Notes: generated by a model from the letters alone, not told the origin. A stretch of 64,000 bases of DNA from Archilochus colubris (GCA_023079485.1 CM041083.1:151236552-151300551); one strand, 5' to 3'; shown: positions 1 through 14,163, numbered from the stretch's first letter. Made by a program: numbers and translations.

Positions 1-3000
1 TTACTCTTATGTAATTGGTTTATAGTAAATCACTAGTCTGAGCCTCATTAAAAAATCTTGCACTAAAGGTCTATAGCTGAATCTGAATCTCTTTTAGATA
101 TAAGCAGAACTTGGAATGATGTCATGGATTTAATGTTAAAATATTCTTTGAACTTTTGCTGGATTCCCCCAGAGTACTTATCAGTTTGCAAAAACCAGTC
201 ATAAAGAAAAATCTTCTTAGATTTACCTCTTATGTTGTGCAGGGAAAATTTCCAGAGCAGATAAGAGAGAGAGAAAGAGAAAGAGAAAGGAGATTGAGAT
301 TCAAATGCTACAGTCCTTCAGAACAAATGACGTGTGAAATTATGACATAGTAGTAATGGTGATCCTGGTGTCTCAAACACTGTAAGGATCCACTAACTCA
401 AGTAACTTCACTCCTCAAATCACTTTTATATTCTTTTCATATGGTAATTAGCAGTCTACATTTGTTATCTGTCTTTTATAGTGAACCAACAAACTCCCCA
501 TGAGACCAAACCCCAGACAGCACCCTTGTGCTTAGAGGATGAGCTTCTTGTCAGAGGCACAGATTCTACTCCCTTGCTCTACACACTGCACATTGTACCA
601 TCAGACTTCGAACCACTGCCCTTGTCAGGCCACATCTCAATTTATGCAAGGAAACACTGACCATAATACCAAGAAAATAGTATCTGCAATTCAGTCCTCA
701 ATTTATTTCAGGCATTTTGTGAAACACCTGTGAGACAACCATTGCCCCTAAGGACAGAGGTTTCATCCACAACTCCTTCTGCAGCAGCAACAAAGTCCTC
801 CTGGACATGCTGAGCACACACCCAAAGGCTCTCTGTATCCCTTGGCTAGGGAAGGGAGATCTCTCCCCAGGGCAAACACCTAGAGATAGAGACAAGAGAG
901 GTGGCTACAGGGGAACTCAGAGAAAATACAAACAAGTTAATTGGTTTTGTCCCTTATGTTTAACTGTTGTGTTCCCTCTCATCATTATACAGGTATTTTT
1001 TGATAAGGGACCCAAATAATTTCTAGGTTTTGTTGATACAAAGTCACTAAAAATATGGATTGACTTTTTTTGCTTTTCATGTTTTTATTCACATTAAGCC
1101 TTCTGAAACTGCATCATGCAGATGCAACTTCTTTGCATGAGAAGGTTAAGTTCCTCTGCTGGAATTATTTTTCAAACTGGTGACCTTCTTGTAATTTTAA
1201 ACACCTCCAACCATATTGTGTAAATATACACAAAGACTGTCTTGTGAGATTTAACAGCTGGGGAACAGACCCAAATAATTCTGAAAAGGTCATGCTGCTT
1301 CTTCTGGCAACAGCACGGCTGATACCAGTTTTTTGCACCAGTCACATAGCTTACATGATACAAACTAATCCCCAGTGTATTTACATTCTTGCAATCAGCC
1401 CAGGATCCCTTGCTGTCTAACCACCTGAGAAAAAAGCAGGAGCTGCTTCCAGCTACTGTAAAAATTATCATGTAAAACACATTCTTTCCTTGCTCTGTTT
1501 CTTGCTTCTTATTTGTGTCAGGGTGAACAGTGAGAAGAACAAAAGACTTTTGCTTTAGTATATGAAAATCTTTTCTTCAGTGATGGTTTGTATTTGCATA
1601 AACAAGTTCATAATCAGTATTCACTTGGAAGAGTTTACTTTCAGTGCATACTCACATTCTCCTCTCATTCAGCATTTTCTTGGCTATCATGGATTATAAA
1701 GCAAAGACAGCCAGTGACTCCAAATGAGACACTGTTCTTTCACTATGCAGGGTGTACTGATTGTGCTTTGGATTCTGATGACCTTACAGATAGTGACTCT
1801 ACATCTGGCTTTGCTGCTTTGTGGTGCCTATGCATTGACCCACTTGCCTCCAACTTCATTTAGAAGTATTCTTGAAGTTGAAGTTGATAAAGACTATCAA
1901 AATGCAAATTCAATATTATTTCAGTGAATTAATTACTCTGCATCACTTTGAGAACTCTCGCTTTTAATACTTTGTAATAGAAGATGTCAGCATTGACTGA
2001 TGTTTAATAAGAATACAATATATGAACTAGCAATGTAAGAATAGAATTTTTTCTGCCACTTTTTTTCAGTATACAAATACGCAAGTACATGTCCAGCTGT
2101 ACGTACCTGATGATACAATATGACTGACTGGTCATCCTTGCTCTCTCTTCCTCCCATTTGCCTATTTCTTATTTTTTAGAGCTAAGGACATTGCAAGTAT
2201 CATCATGCAAACATACTTTTTTTTTCTCAGTCTGACATGACCACTTTTTGTTTGAACTTTTGTATTTTTCTCTTTTAGGGGCTGGTCTGATCTGTGTTAT
2301 TTAAAAGAAAAAGTTTTTCTGAAAAGCTGGTAAAAGTAATCATTATCTGTTCTATGGTTCACTTTAGTAACATAACAACATTCTCATAAACTGTGATACA
2401 ATGTGCAGACTTCTAACCTAACTTAAAATGACACAGATATTATTTTGTATTTTTTTCTTCATAAAGGATTTCCATCGATAACTTACATTACTAAGTTTAG
2501 GGCATATGGGCATGCTCCTTTCTGAAATATTTGTCACCGTGAAAACAGTGGTTATCCTTCTGAGGTCAGTCAGTTGAGGGGGTGGGAATACAGAAAAGAA
2601 GTTTTTCTTCCAAAGAGTAAGAGGTGACATTTTCAACACTGACATTTCAAGATCCAATTAGATCTAGTTTATGAGTAACAAAAGACACTCAAAATTTCTA
2701 TTAAAACCATAATACCAGAGGACAAAAAACCTAAGAATGCTCAAACACGAATGTAATTGCAGGACTGAAGAAAAGTGTTCTATTAGCCTGACTGTGAAAA
2801 TCAGTCATGGGCACCATGTACCAACTAAGCTGAATGAACCTCATTTAGTATTCACTTTAATGGCAGTTCTGCACTAGGTCTTCAGGCTATAAGTTTCCTA
2901 ATATATAACTACCTCTTTCACCAATAATGCTTGCTCTATGAATACAAAAATAGGTGTATCCCTGCTAACTGACAGAGGCACAGGCACTTTTTCATTGTTT

Positions 3001-6000
3001 TCTTACATCCCCAGTGATTTAAATAACATGGGCCAGCTATCAGAACTGTTGTGGATACATCTGTGTATGAAGGTTGCTTTATGTCCAACCATGCCAACTA
3101 AAATATCATTGTGAAACAAATACATTTATTTTCTTGCTCATTCCCTCATTAGTCTTTTTTTCCTTGGAGGAAATGTATTTTTGGCCTTATTATTGATTTC
3201 AACTGGTGCTCACCTGTGGAAGACCTGCAGAATATGACCTATTCGTTATTTTTAAAGAGGCCTTCAGTCAGGTGCTTGAAATGTTGTTAAATTTGGCAAG
3301 TGACAACTAACATAGTACAATGTTTTGGTGTTCCCACAATCAATGATGTGGTCAGGAACCTACTGATCTTCCTGAATTTCCTACTCCTGAATTTAATAAA
3401 CTTATTCTCACTGCCTTCTTCAATGGAACTGCTCTATGCCCATCATAGAGTTAACACTCTAATGGATATATTCCACATAAATATTAGAGCCAGGTGCCAG
3501 CTGCATCTCTGTGGTACATCTGAAAAACAGCAGTAGAAGTGCAATGTGCTGTTTTAAACCACTAGGAACTAAGTAATATTTGTCCTTTCCTTTTCTTCCT
3601 CACCACAGTAAGCTTTACCTCCTTCTCTATGTCCACTGGCAAGGAAGACCAGTGCTGCAGTGATCACAAAATTACACAGCCAGACAATGCCAATCTAAAT
3701 TGCCTTGAATATTGCATTAAGAACATATTTTTTTCTTTACTATTCTCTACCACTGATTTCCCCCCTGGTTTGTGAGTTTGTCTGTGAGATTTCTACTGTG
3801 CTTCAAGCTTTAGTCAAAATTAACCAGTGAGCTCCAAACAGACATAAGTGGGAAGGCTGTGTGGTTACACATACTGCCTTTCAGAGTTGTCTGAAAACAT
3901 GTTCTCTTAAAAACACCACCATGATTTTACTATACTGTAGCAAGAAATGCATTTTGAAGTTAGTTTTTTTGAAGGTGGTTATAGAAGACTTCTATCATAC
4001 ACAAAAATACTGCTGGTACTAATATCCCAGGAATATTGTGACTCTCTCTCTAGAAACTGCTTTGCAATTTTTTTTGTTATGTATAGTGAAATAAAGGAAC
4101 AAATTAGCTAACTGAGGTGTAATTACATCAGATAGTCATCCTGAATAGCTTGAGACTCTAATGTGGGTTATTTCTCAAAATGTGGGTCAGAAAAAAGTGT
4201 AAAGCATAAATGTGAGTTAATCTTTGAGTGGCCTAAAAGACAAATAAATTTAAAACATTAACTGAATGTTTCCCATTACCTTTATGTACCTTATTCTTTA
4301 CAGACTACCAAAATCTAGAAAATGACACCAGAGGATATTGTTTTGTCCCTGAAAAGACAGTTGGATGGGAGAGCTCTAAAAACAATACTTACAACCAGAA
4401 ATGTGGTTTGCTTACCCAAACACTTTTCACAACACAACGCAATTCGAACTTTTCTTTAAAGTTTCTTTACCTCTGCAGCAATGTTTTGTGTGTGTTGTAC
4501 TTTTGGAGTCAATTCGCTGCCTTGTCTTTGCCAACATGGTGTGCTGATAGATCACACAGTCAAGGAGAGTGCCTATATTAGTGGTAAGATAAATGATAGT
4601 TTTTATTTACAAGAATCAAGTGTAATTAGTAAACAGGATAAATAATAAACTGTGAAAAACACATAGTGCAGCAGAGAAGAACTGAGAATTTCATCAGTGC
4701 AACATGGCCAGTTATTTGCATATACATATGCAACTTACAATCAATTCCTTAAAGACCAAATGTTTGGTCACAGAACTTCTGGTATACTTGCTTTTGCCTG
4801 AAGACACTGATAAAATAGGTTTTAAAAAGACAAAACCCTATTTTTTAGTTTCACAGAGTTCTGTAAAAACTCTGCATGAAACTTGTCACAGGAAGAAATT
4901 TCCCTCAGGAGGTAGAACTAATGTCTCATTAGACATTTCCTTGATTTCTGTTGTTTTTTTCAGATTTTTAATACTTGATTATTTTAAAAGGTCTTGGTGG
5001 AATGAGTATAACTGCAATTAAATCCTCTCTAGATGCTTTAAGATATGCTAATAGAACATTCTGGGTAAGAGCTCAATGCTATTAAGTGTTGTGATTCTAA
5101 AACCAGGAAAAAAATAACAAAAATGGTTTAATTTTCACTGCAGCATGAGGATTTTGGGTTTTTTTTTACAGTTTCATAGACAAAATTCTTTCCTGAATAT
5201 TATATGTCCAACAAACATATGATGTAATTGATTTCCCTAAATTCTTTGAAATATTTCATTATTTAATGAAATAAACTAGCCAGTTAATGGCTCAAAATAT
5301 TTTGATATGGTAATTCAAATTGTCTTTAGAAAATAAGTTTTATTTTATGTTATAATTTCTTTATGCTGAGGAAAACTATTCACCAGTTTTGACCCAAATT
5401 CACTAATTCTTCCAAAACTGCATGTTGCAAAAAATTATTTAACCATCAAAAGAAGTTTTATATTTTATGGTATAACAAAACCATCAGACATATGTGAGAG
5501 TAGGTTTATATCAACAATTAATTGTTTCAAACGGAAAAAAGACAAATCTTTACCACTTTACCACTAGAGAAAGCTTACTTGTCAGAATAATAATTTTAAA
5601 AGTTCAAAATAATTATCTGATAAATAAGTGTGGATAAGATTTGTCAACATCTGCTAGAATGGTAATGTTACTTTGTGTGGGTTTTTTAAGGGTTCAAACA
5701 AGAATGTCTCCTGTAAATGTACCTGTCTCACACCACTGCATAAAATTTCCTGGAACAGAAAAAAAGAAAAAAATTATACAAGGATTACATTGAACTCTTA
5801 TCCTAAATTTTTACCACATGGTGGTAAAGCTTTGTGATTCTTGATAGCCGGTTCTTGTACCACTATCAAAATACAAATTCTTAAAACATTTTCTTTTCAA
5901 ATTGTCAATAAAAAGGAGTGACCAGCTCTAAATTATTTTAAAGCTGAGTATGTGAATAGTCTATTCAATTAACTATTTCAATTTTTCTCTCAGGTTATGA

Positions 6001-6025
6001 GAATGTTGTCATCAGGGTCTATAAT
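1..6025. other. AT-rich unique DNA, no gene recognised
   Basis: This stretch holds only short chance reading frames (none above about 105 codons) without recognisable domains, and no CR1 tail or RNA gene that I can see. A small GA-rich tract lies at 265-290, and scattered T runs occur, for example near 2217-2226. Base use is uniformly AT-rich. It could be intergenic or intronic. Distal regulatory elements cannot be excluded without cross-species alignment. Confidence 0.6.
265..290. repeat. GA/GAAA-rich purine tract
   Basis: The plus strand is an uninterrupted purine run made of GA and GAAA units. It is a short imperfect microsatellite. A chance reading frame reads through it as alternating Arg-Glu, which is a product of the repeat and not evidence for a protein. 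Confidence 0.8.
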
Positions 6026-6512
6026 CTCAGTTCAAGAAGGACAGGGAAGTGCTTGAAAGAGTCCAGCGCAGAGCTACTAAGGTGATTAAGGGAGTGGAAC
6101 ATCTCCCTTATGAGGAAAGTCTGAGGGAGCTGGGTCTCTTTAGTTTGGAGAAAAGGAGACTGAGGGGTGACCTCATCAATGTTTTCAAATATGTAAGGGG
6201 TGAGTGTCAGGGAGATGGAGTTAGGCTTTTCTCAGTGGTGACCAGTGATAGGACAAGGGGTAATGGGTGTAAATTGGAGCATAGGAGGTTCAAGTTGAAT
6301 ATTCAAAAAAATTTTTTTACTGTAAGGGTGACAGAGCCCTGGAACAGGCTGCCCAGGGGGGTCGTGGAGTCTCCTTCACTGGAGACATTCAAAACCCGCC
6401 TGGACACGTTCCTATGCGAAGTGCTCTAGGTGGCCCTGCTCTGGCAGGGGGGATTGGACTAGATGATCTTTCGAGGTCCCTTCCAACCCCTAGGATTCTA
6501 TGATTCTATGAA
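6026..6512 (+). mobile_element. CR1 non-LTR retrotransposon, 5'-truncated, young-looking copy
   Basis: CR1 elements move by target-primed reverse transcription and are usually 5'-truncated. This copy begins abruptly inside ORF2 with sequence for the region after the reverse transcriptase domain. It keeps the natural ORF2 stop at 6427-6429, a short 3' UTR (GATGATCTTTCGAGGTCCCTTCC motif region at about 6461-6483) and a tail of two ATTCTATG octamers ending near 6511. It matches the minus-strand copy at 18535-19238 with roughly ten differences over about 485 bp by eye, so both belong to one recent subfamily. No clear target-site duplication is visible, which is usual for CR1. Confidence 0.95.
6049..6429 (+). 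pseudogene. CR1 ORF2 C-terminal fragment (post-RT region)
   Basis: The open frame of 126 codons encodes only the C-terminal part of CR1 ORF2p, downstream of the reverse transcriptase catalytic motifs. Diagnostic blocks are [20 protein letters not shown] near the start, [20 protein letters not shown] around residues 28-48, and the end region [17 protein letters not shown] near residues 98-114. The Met start is just an internal codon; the homologous frame extends upstream to the truncation point. The frame is intact to the family's usual stop, unlike the sister copy at 18.5-19.2 kb, which lost one T and frameshifts at the equivalent of 6301-6320. Without endonuclease or RT domains it cannot act alone. 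It is not a host gene. Confidence 0.9.
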
Positions 6513-7683
6513 ATATAACAAACAGTGGTTTAGAGCTTATTTTTTCATTATATTGTCCCATACAAGTAATCAATGTCTAATCACAGATTTCTGTAAGTGC
6601 TTTTAAAGTTGTTTTTAATGGTGGTGGCAATTATTTATTTCATAACCCATAATTTCCTAGCAATGACAAAGAATCTCTGAAGACAGAAACCATGGCATTA
6701 AAATTAATCCATCTCTTTTTCTCAATCTCCCTCAGGCTCTTTCAGTATTTGCACAGCAATTCCTACACGTTTCCATGCACGTTGTGGCTGTACCACTGAC
6801 ATAAAAAATGACCAAGAGTGTAAACTGCCTCTATTCTGTAAATACTGAAGTATGCACTCTTTTTTTTTTTTTCCTTGACTTTTCACAATGTAGTGCTCCA
6901 CGTAACTGTTTAAGAATTCTTTCTGATTTTAATGGATTGTAGTAATAAAAGGTATTTTTTTTAATAGAAATAAGTTTATAATTTAACCACAAGTCAATTA
7001 TAGGGATTCTAAAATTCAGGTGTGATGTTTTTTTGTTTTTGTTTTTTTTAATATAAGTCTTCTATTGACCAAGTTATTGCTCAGCCAAAAAGAAATGAAT
7101 GGTAGGATTATATTAGGATTATATTCACCAAGTGATGATTAATTATCAAAGTATATTTGACTGCTCATGTTGGCTGTTTTCTTACAATAGGAAGACAGTT
7201 CAATTCAGTTTATTATGGTTTCATACTAAGTAGTTTTTCAGCTACATGACTCCAATCTTCCCCTAGACTCTTCAAAGAAATTGTGTTAGCAAGCTGCTTA
7301 TCTCAGATAACTTTCTGCAGCAGCGAAACCATAATGGCTGACCATCAGGTCTTTCTTGTGTTTTCTGTGGTGCCTGGGTGGACTTCCAAGAGTGACAGGA
7401 AGAAATGCAACATATAATTCTGATCTGAAAAGTACAAACCCTTAATTTCAGTTTCTTAGCAGAGGGGATACAAGTGATGTAGAATCCGTGAATAATCTTA
7501 GAGTAACTAATTTCACTTATGCATAAACATGAGTACTAAAATAAGACAGTCAGGATGAAGGATGAACTTCTCAAAGAATCAGAACTCAATGCTAATACTC
7601 AAATCTCAGGAGTATCTCCACCCTGGAGATATTTTGTAACAGAAAAACAGAGCAAAAGCATAATTTAACTCCTTTTCGTAAGA
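6513..7683. other. AT-rich unique DNA
   Basis: I see no gene here. There is a T run at about 6861-6873 and a T/G-rich patch at about 7028-7050. A short direct duplication of the word AGGATTATATT lies near 7105-7127. Confidence 0.55.
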
Positions 7684-7764
7684 TCCCATGATAGGTCAGT
7701 TTGGAAGGGACATCAGAGGTCTCTACTTCAACCTCCTGCTCAAAGCAGTGTCAGCCAAAGTGTG
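7684..7764 (-). mobile_element. Short CR1 3'-end relic
   Basis: On the plus strand the block reads as the reverse complement of a CR1 3' UTR: GGTCAGTTTGGAAGGGAC, then CCTCCTGCTCAAAGCAG, the usual order in divergent bird CR1 tails. The octamer tail is degraded and no coding sequence is left. The right boundary is uncertain because similarity fades after about 7740. Confidence 0.6.
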
Positions 7765-9189
7765 AGCACTCCCAGGCCTAAAAGATCTTTCTTTTTCCTC
7801 AGTTTTAATCAATTGTTCAATTCACTTGGTTGTATGTATGTGTCTGGTGCCATCTAACATATCCCAAGGAACCTCATAGATTCCAGTTGCTAATACAGAA
7901 AGAGCTGGATCTACTAAATGTCACCAGTGACTTTCCTAAATGCCCAAGTCATATCTGCAAGATTTCCAAGTGTTGCACAAGGAGTTCAGCGCCTTTGGAT
8001 AATATGAACTGGAACTGATTGGCGTGCAAGGTGTGTGCAGAAACAGTGTGCACAGAGTACCATGACCCTCCATAGGGAGCAAGTGCTCAATCAGGATGTA
8101 CAATGGAAGCAATGTCTGCCTCCCTCCCCTGAAAGAGTAATAAGCAGTCCAATTAATAAATAATTTAATGAAATATTCTTTGAGACAGGCAGGTTGTGGG
8201 TTTCTCAAGCAGATTTCTAATTGGCCAGAACAAATCAGCTTTTTCTGAGAAACTCATAATGTACCATAATAATCAATACCTGGATGTCCAAATATTAGAA
8301 GAGGGCATTTGTATTCATTATTGCTATCACTTATTCCATCCATATTCCCTTTTACTTATGTATAACATTTTAACTATTCTATGCATATTACTTACTACAT
8401 CCAATGCATGGTAGCTTCAATATGACAACTCAATACTTCCTTTAGTGATAACAGTCACCTTCCTTACACAAAAGACCAAATATGCTTACTTCAATTCAAC
8501 TCCATAGAGCATTTATTAACATGAACTACAGTTTCAGCTCCACCAATTTGCCTGTGTCCACTTTCAGGATGCAACCACCTCATTTACGATATGTACACAG
8601 TGTTTCCAGATAAGTATCACCTATAGCTTTTAATGTAGTGATAGCAGTGTCCGCAACATTGGAAGCAGACTCACTATGTGAAGTGCAGTAAAGGTGTCAA
8701 CAACAGAAAAATCTGTATGTGTCTTCAATCTTAACTTGCCAATGAACCAAGCAATCTGCAGGCTATCTATGCACTACCACAGACTCCATGAACAGGGGTG
8801 GGGTTTTTTCTGAATATGGTTATTTTTGGGTTAACATCAATTCATAATTCTCAGACATCTCTTTGATGTGCATGTGTGTCTGCATGTGTATTTGGAAAGA
8901 GTTGAGAAGAGAAAAGGAGAAACAAGGAATTTATAAACCACTGTATGCCTCAAACAAATAAGTATGTCAGCAGGAAAAGCAGTGGGAGGGCTGTGATAGC
9001 TGAAAAGTTCCTTTGTCTCATTGCAATCTCCATAGATTTTTGTCCGCAAGTCACATAAACAGTATGTCTGCAGCATGACCAAAGTCTGAGGCAGAGGGAT
9101 CAATCCTCTTGACACTGAGTTGCCTGGGCACAAAAGTGATGGGGGAAAGAGTGGATACCTTGGCACTATCCTAATCTAATCCCAAAATG
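7765..9189. other. Unique DNA, no gene recognised
   Basis: Chance frames of 90-109 codons exist on the minus strand (7936-8208 and 8837-9166). They have no domain signature, no coding-like neighbours and no supporting splice structure that I can argue for. No repeats of note are visible. Confidence 0.5.
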
Positions 9190-11158
9190 TCAGCAGTCAA
9201 GCAGATGAAGCAGAAGACCTGCTTGGCTGAGCAGCAATCTGCTCCTACAAATCAGGGAAAAAAGGCAGGTTTGGCAGGTCAGGTGATATGGGAAGAATAC
9301 AGAGATTGTAGGGAGAAAATTTGAGGGACCAAATACCAACTGGAGTAGAACCTGACCATAATTATGGGAAACTAAAGAGATTTTTCAAATACACTAACAG
9401 CAAAAGGCAGTGTAGAAACAACATCAGTCATTTACAGGATAAGGACAGTTTCCTTACGAACAGGGATATAGACAAAGCACAGGTACTGAATGCATTCTTT
9501 ATTTCTCTCTTCAACACTGATGATGGATTACGAGGGTGTCAAGGCCCAGAACTGGAATGCTATGACTGCAACAAGGATCAACTCTTAACTAACCCTGAAC
9601 TTCTATGGGACCTGGTGCTATGGTTAGATCTCTTCAAGTCCACGGGGCCTGACAGCATTCAAGCAAGAATCCTCAAAGAGCTGGCTGACATCATTGCTAG
9701 GCAATTATTTTTGAGAGGTCCTGGCAATCTGGAGAGCTCGCAGTCAACTGGAAGTTGGCTAATGCTAAGAAGGGCAAGAAGGAGGACCCTGGAAACAACA
9801 GGCCATTCAGTCTAACTTCAGTGCCCCATAAAATTATGGAAAAAATTATTCTGAAAGGTACTCAAAAACACCTACAGGACAATGCAGTCATGGGTCACAT
9901 CCAGCATGGCTTCATGAGGGGAAAGTCCTGCTTGTGAAACTTAATTTCCTTTTATGACAAGGTAACCTACATAGCTGATAAAGGAAAGCCAGTGGGTGTA
10001 ATATTTCTGGACTTCAGGAAGGCTTTTGATAGTGTCTCATAGTATACTCCTGGGCAAAATGTCCAGCATACAGCTGGACAACCATGCAATACAGTGGGTG
10101 AGCAAGTGGCTCACAGGTCAAGCAGAAAAGTGACAGTGAATGAGATAACATCAGGCTGGAGACTGGTCCTTAGTGGGGTCCTGCAGGGCTCCATCCTTGG
10201 CCCAGTCCTCTTCAACATCTTTATCAATGACTTGGACACAGGACTGGAAGGAATTTTAAGCAAGTCTGCAGATCATATAAAACTGGGAGGAGCAGTCAAC
10301 TCCCCCAAGGGCAGGTAGGCCCTGCAGAGAGACCTCACCAGGCTTTAGAGATGGGCAATCACCAACCACATGAAGTTTAACAAGAGCAAGTGCCAAATTC
10401 TGCACCTAGAATGGGACAACCCTGGTGGCATGTACAGACTGGGGAATGAGTGGCTGGAGAGCAGGGAGGCAGAGAGGGACCTGGGGGTCCTGGCTGATGG
10501 CAAACTGAACATGGGCCAGCAGTGTGCCCTGGCAGCTAGGAGGGACAACTCTGTCCTGGGGTGCATTAAGAACAGAGTCACGAGCCCATCAAGGGAAGTG
10601 ATTGTCCCACTCTGCACTGGTACTCCCTCACCTTGAGTACTGTGTGCACTTTTGGGCACCACATTACAGAGAAGACATCAAGCTATTGGAAAGTGCCCAA
10701 AAGAGAGCTATGAGGATGGTGAAGGGTCTGGAAGGGATGACTTAGGAGGAGTGGCTGAGGTCACTTGGATTGTTCAGTCTGGAGAAAAGGAAGCTGAGGG
10801 GTGACCTCATTGCTGTCTATGGCTTCCTCATGAGGGGAAGAGATGGGACTGTCACTGATTTCTTCACTCCTGTAACTGAAGACAGGACTCAGGGAAATGG
10901 CAGGAGGCTGAATCAGGGGGGATTTAGGTTGGACACTAGGAAAAGGTTTTTCACCCAGAGGGCAACTGAGCACTGGAACAAACTCCTCAGTGACATGGCC
11001 AGAGCACCAAGGCTGCCTGAGTTCAAGAAGCATTTGGATGACACTCTCAGGCACATGGTGTGATCCTGATTGTGCCCTACACAGGGACAGGAGTTGGACT
11101 TGATGGTCCTGATGGGTCCCTTCCATCCTGGCATATTCTATGATTCTGTGATTCTATC
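9190..11158 (+). mobile_element. CR1 retrotransposon, long decayed copy
   Basis: This is the longest CR1 in the window at nearly 2 kb. It carries the end of the endonuclease-RT linker, most of the reverse transcriptase, the post-RT region, the 3' UTR and an octamer tail (ATTCTATG, ATTCTGTG, ATTCTATC) ending near 11157. Conserved RT landmarks appear in order: the KSTGPDSIQARILKEL block at 9637-9690, a KEDPGNNRPFSLTSVP block near 9779-9825, the DFRKAFDS block at 10010-10033 and the [16 protein letters not shown] block near 10174-10221. Many substitutions, stops and frame changes show an old, inactive insertion. The 5' edge is approximate because similarity fades upstream of about 9280. Confidence 0.93.
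9279..11063 (+). pseudogene. CR1 ORF2 reverse transcriptase pseudogene
   Basis: Homology to CR1 ORF2p runs through at least three frame segments: 9279-9740, then 9755-10636 in another frame, then 10770-11063 back in the first frame. In-frame stops include those near 9938, 10040 and 10316. The first catalytic Asp of the palm is present in the DFRKAFDS block (codon 10010-10012). The YADD-equivalent box reads SADHI at 10265-10279, so the second metal-binding Asp has become His, and the preceding aromatic residue is Ser. The product would be non-functional even if the frames were joined. The post-RT segment at 10770-11063 retains the FSLEKRKLRGDLIAVYGF pattern. This is a dead transposon gene with no sign of domestication. 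Confidence 0.9.
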
Positions 11159-14100
11159 AGTAGAGAGAACCTTAAAAGGACTAGTAGTAAAACAGATGGT
11201 CCTAAATTCTGTGTGGAAATATTTTTCTTTTCAAAGTGTCAGCTAATACAATTAAAATTAGATGTTTTACCACAAAGTATAAAAAATAACAAACAAATAC
11301 GTGCTAAAAATGAAAAAAATTCAAAAATTTTCTCAAAATTCTAAAAAATGTGTTTGCAACCATTGTTGGTTAGAAAAATAACTGCTAGAGAAATATGTTC
11401 CTATATTTCATTATTATTTAATAACTTAATTTCATATTTTTACATTTTGAATCAAAAATGTTCTAAAGTGGAAGGTTTTTATGTTTAAAAAGTGGGAGAC
11501 AAGATTTAATTTTTCTAAAATACAAGAGAATGACCAACATATTTTTTATACCTCCCAATTTTCTTTCATAGGTAATTTCAAAATTTCCTGATAAATTAAA
11601 AAAAAAATATTGTGGATTTTCTAATGGACTGTAGTTAACTTTAGGCAGCAGTTAGTAGCACTATGTAGGAAAAGAACACAGACAATTACATGTTCCTCTA
11701 AGAATACTTTATTTAAACAACATGTAATCTAGTACTATTCCGCATTTTTTAACATGTTTTTTTAATATCACTACTCGGTAGAAAGTCACTCCTAATGTTT
11801 GCTTTTTGAAACCTTTATACCAAATGAGCCAGAAAATAATGTTGCACTGCATTTTCTTAAAATGATAACAATAAAAATCAATTAAGAAAAGTCACCAGTA
11901 TTTGTGCATGTCTAGAAGGCAGAAGTATTTAATTTCTTGCAGTAAAATAATGCTAACACTTTCAATTTGATTTAATTTAAAGTAAATTATAGTTCATCTC
12001 TCTAATGTCATTGTTTTACTTAATGGCCTTAATTCAAGCCTGATGTTCAGATTAGTAGCTATGATTATTCTGTTTGTATCACAACTGCTTCAGTTTACAT
12101 ATAAAGGACTCCAGAGCTTGGGGAAATAAAGTCTGTGATTCACTAGACTTATCACGTTAGTTTATTATAAATAGGGAAATGATGTCATTAACATCAAAGC
12201 AAATGAACACTTTTTTTTAATAGATAGCAGATGCAAAAGATCAAGACTGTAGTAAAAAAATTATTTGTTTTGGCATATCTTTTTTTAAGAAGAAATAGCT
12301 TTAGAAGGTTAGCAGTTTCTTGGGTTTTGTTCCATCAAGCTTCATGTACTCAGAATTTAAGAGGGGGTTTTCTTTCTATTTTTTTTTTCCTTGTTTTTCT
12401 CCTGACTGTAACAACTGAGCATGTTCTAGATAATGCTTTTATGTTTCTTTGTTACCTAGTAGACAACTCTCCTATGCATCAACACCCACAAGCTTCTGTT
12501 GACTGCCCTCATTCTTAACAGCTGCTTTACACAAAAACTTCAGGACTTAGGTTATTGAACACAACCAGAAAGTCCCAGGGGTCATTGTCAATTAGTAGAA
12601 GAGAACTGCTGATGATACGCCCTCAATGGCTTTAAAATACTGTATTAAACAAACCTTGCAATCCATGGAAGAGCTTTTTCAAGATACTGCTTTAGCAAAG
12701 GACCACCCATAATTTTCAGAAAAATCTAACAGATCAGCTTGTAGCGCACTGCTGAATAGGAGGTGAAAACTTTCTGGTGCATCACCAAAGAAAATAAAGT
12801 GTTTCAAAAATCATTAGTTTACTGTTACAATTAACATCATAACTAAAAATACTGGTAATGCTTGGTGAAAAGCCCTGGCAGAAGACAAGAGCTAGCAGTC
12901 ATTCTGAAGATCAACCTAGGGCTCATCTCTTTTGTCAGGTGAGTAAAAAGCTTCTCCCAGTGGCTTTTTCTCAAGAGCAAAGCAATAAAACATAAAGAGG
13001 AAATTAATACAGACATAGGAGGAAGTGTTACCTTGCAAAGGTAAAAGGGCAACAGAAGAAAAATGTTAAAAGCAAATGAGACTTCTATTTCTAATATTAA
13101 GGCAGAACTCACTGAAGCATACACAAAACAACAGGTTTAATATGCCTGCTCCTCATTAGACTAATAAAGCTGAGTTTGAAAAATAAAGTATGCATATATT
13201 TGCAAAATGTATTGCACTATTGATGTAATAGGAGCAGAAGGACAGTAACCTTCATTAAAACTAGGTTATGTGGTCATCTGCACAGCTCTTGGCTGCAACG
13301 CAATGTGTATTTTCTGCAGAAAAGATTTCTGAGAGAGCGTGACCTTTCTGAAGAATAGACTGGTATCCTGCAGAGCAGGATCTGTGGTCAAGAATCAATA
13401 CAGCCTTCTGGAGGTGCCTTGTTTGGTTTAATGGAGAGTGAGGGAAATTGCACAATGTGCGGTATAAATCCATAACACTATTCAAATGTCATTTGAGGTG
13501 CCTTCAAGGTTAACAATCGTTCCTATCAAATAAGCTGTCAGAATGGCAGGAAGCTTTCGTTCTCTGAAAGGTCTAAGGTCTAATGTGGTAATTAAACCCA
13601 GAATACAAAATAAACTGTTCTCATGCAGTGTACCAGTGTGCTGGAGAATCCTAATGAATAGTTAGCATTGCTGCTGCTAAGAGTAGAAAAACCTTTACTT
13701 CTGCTCAGGTGGCTTTGCCTTCATGTTAGCATCTGATGCACTAAGTGCTCTCTCATGTTTCTAGGAACATTCCTTTGCAGTTTTCAAAGAAAATAAAATC
13801 ACCAAAAGCAAATAGAATTTTTTTTACCACATTTCACAACCTATATCCAGATGAAGCACACTCACTTTTGAACTACCTCACACAGTGGTTTTGAGGCTGC
13901 AACAGCAATATGGAGAGAAACAGTTGCTATATAAAAGATCCTCTCAAACAAATTGCAATGTTTTTTGTGTATGAGCTTAGAAGTGTTGGGACACCGTGAC
14001 TATACAGGCCTACACAACCCTGAAAATATCTCAAGTTCTTATCTACCCCTGAAATAATATTGGTCACTTATGGAATGGCTTATGGCATAGCTTAAAAACT

Positions 14101-14163
14101 GCTACTGTTCTTCCACTGCTAAAACTTCCCTGAGGAAAAAAAAAAAAAGACGAACCAACCAAA

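Noticed and set aside
4704..5021. 105-codon frame
   Set aside because: AT-rich chance frame with no domain or context.
8837..9166. 109-codon minus-strand frame with several Cys and Pro
   Set aside because: No family pattern is visible and there is no sign of splice or promoter context.
9321..9815. 164-codon frame as a host gene
   Set aside because: The text aligns to the CR1 ORF2 linker and RT start, and it continues in another frame downstream.
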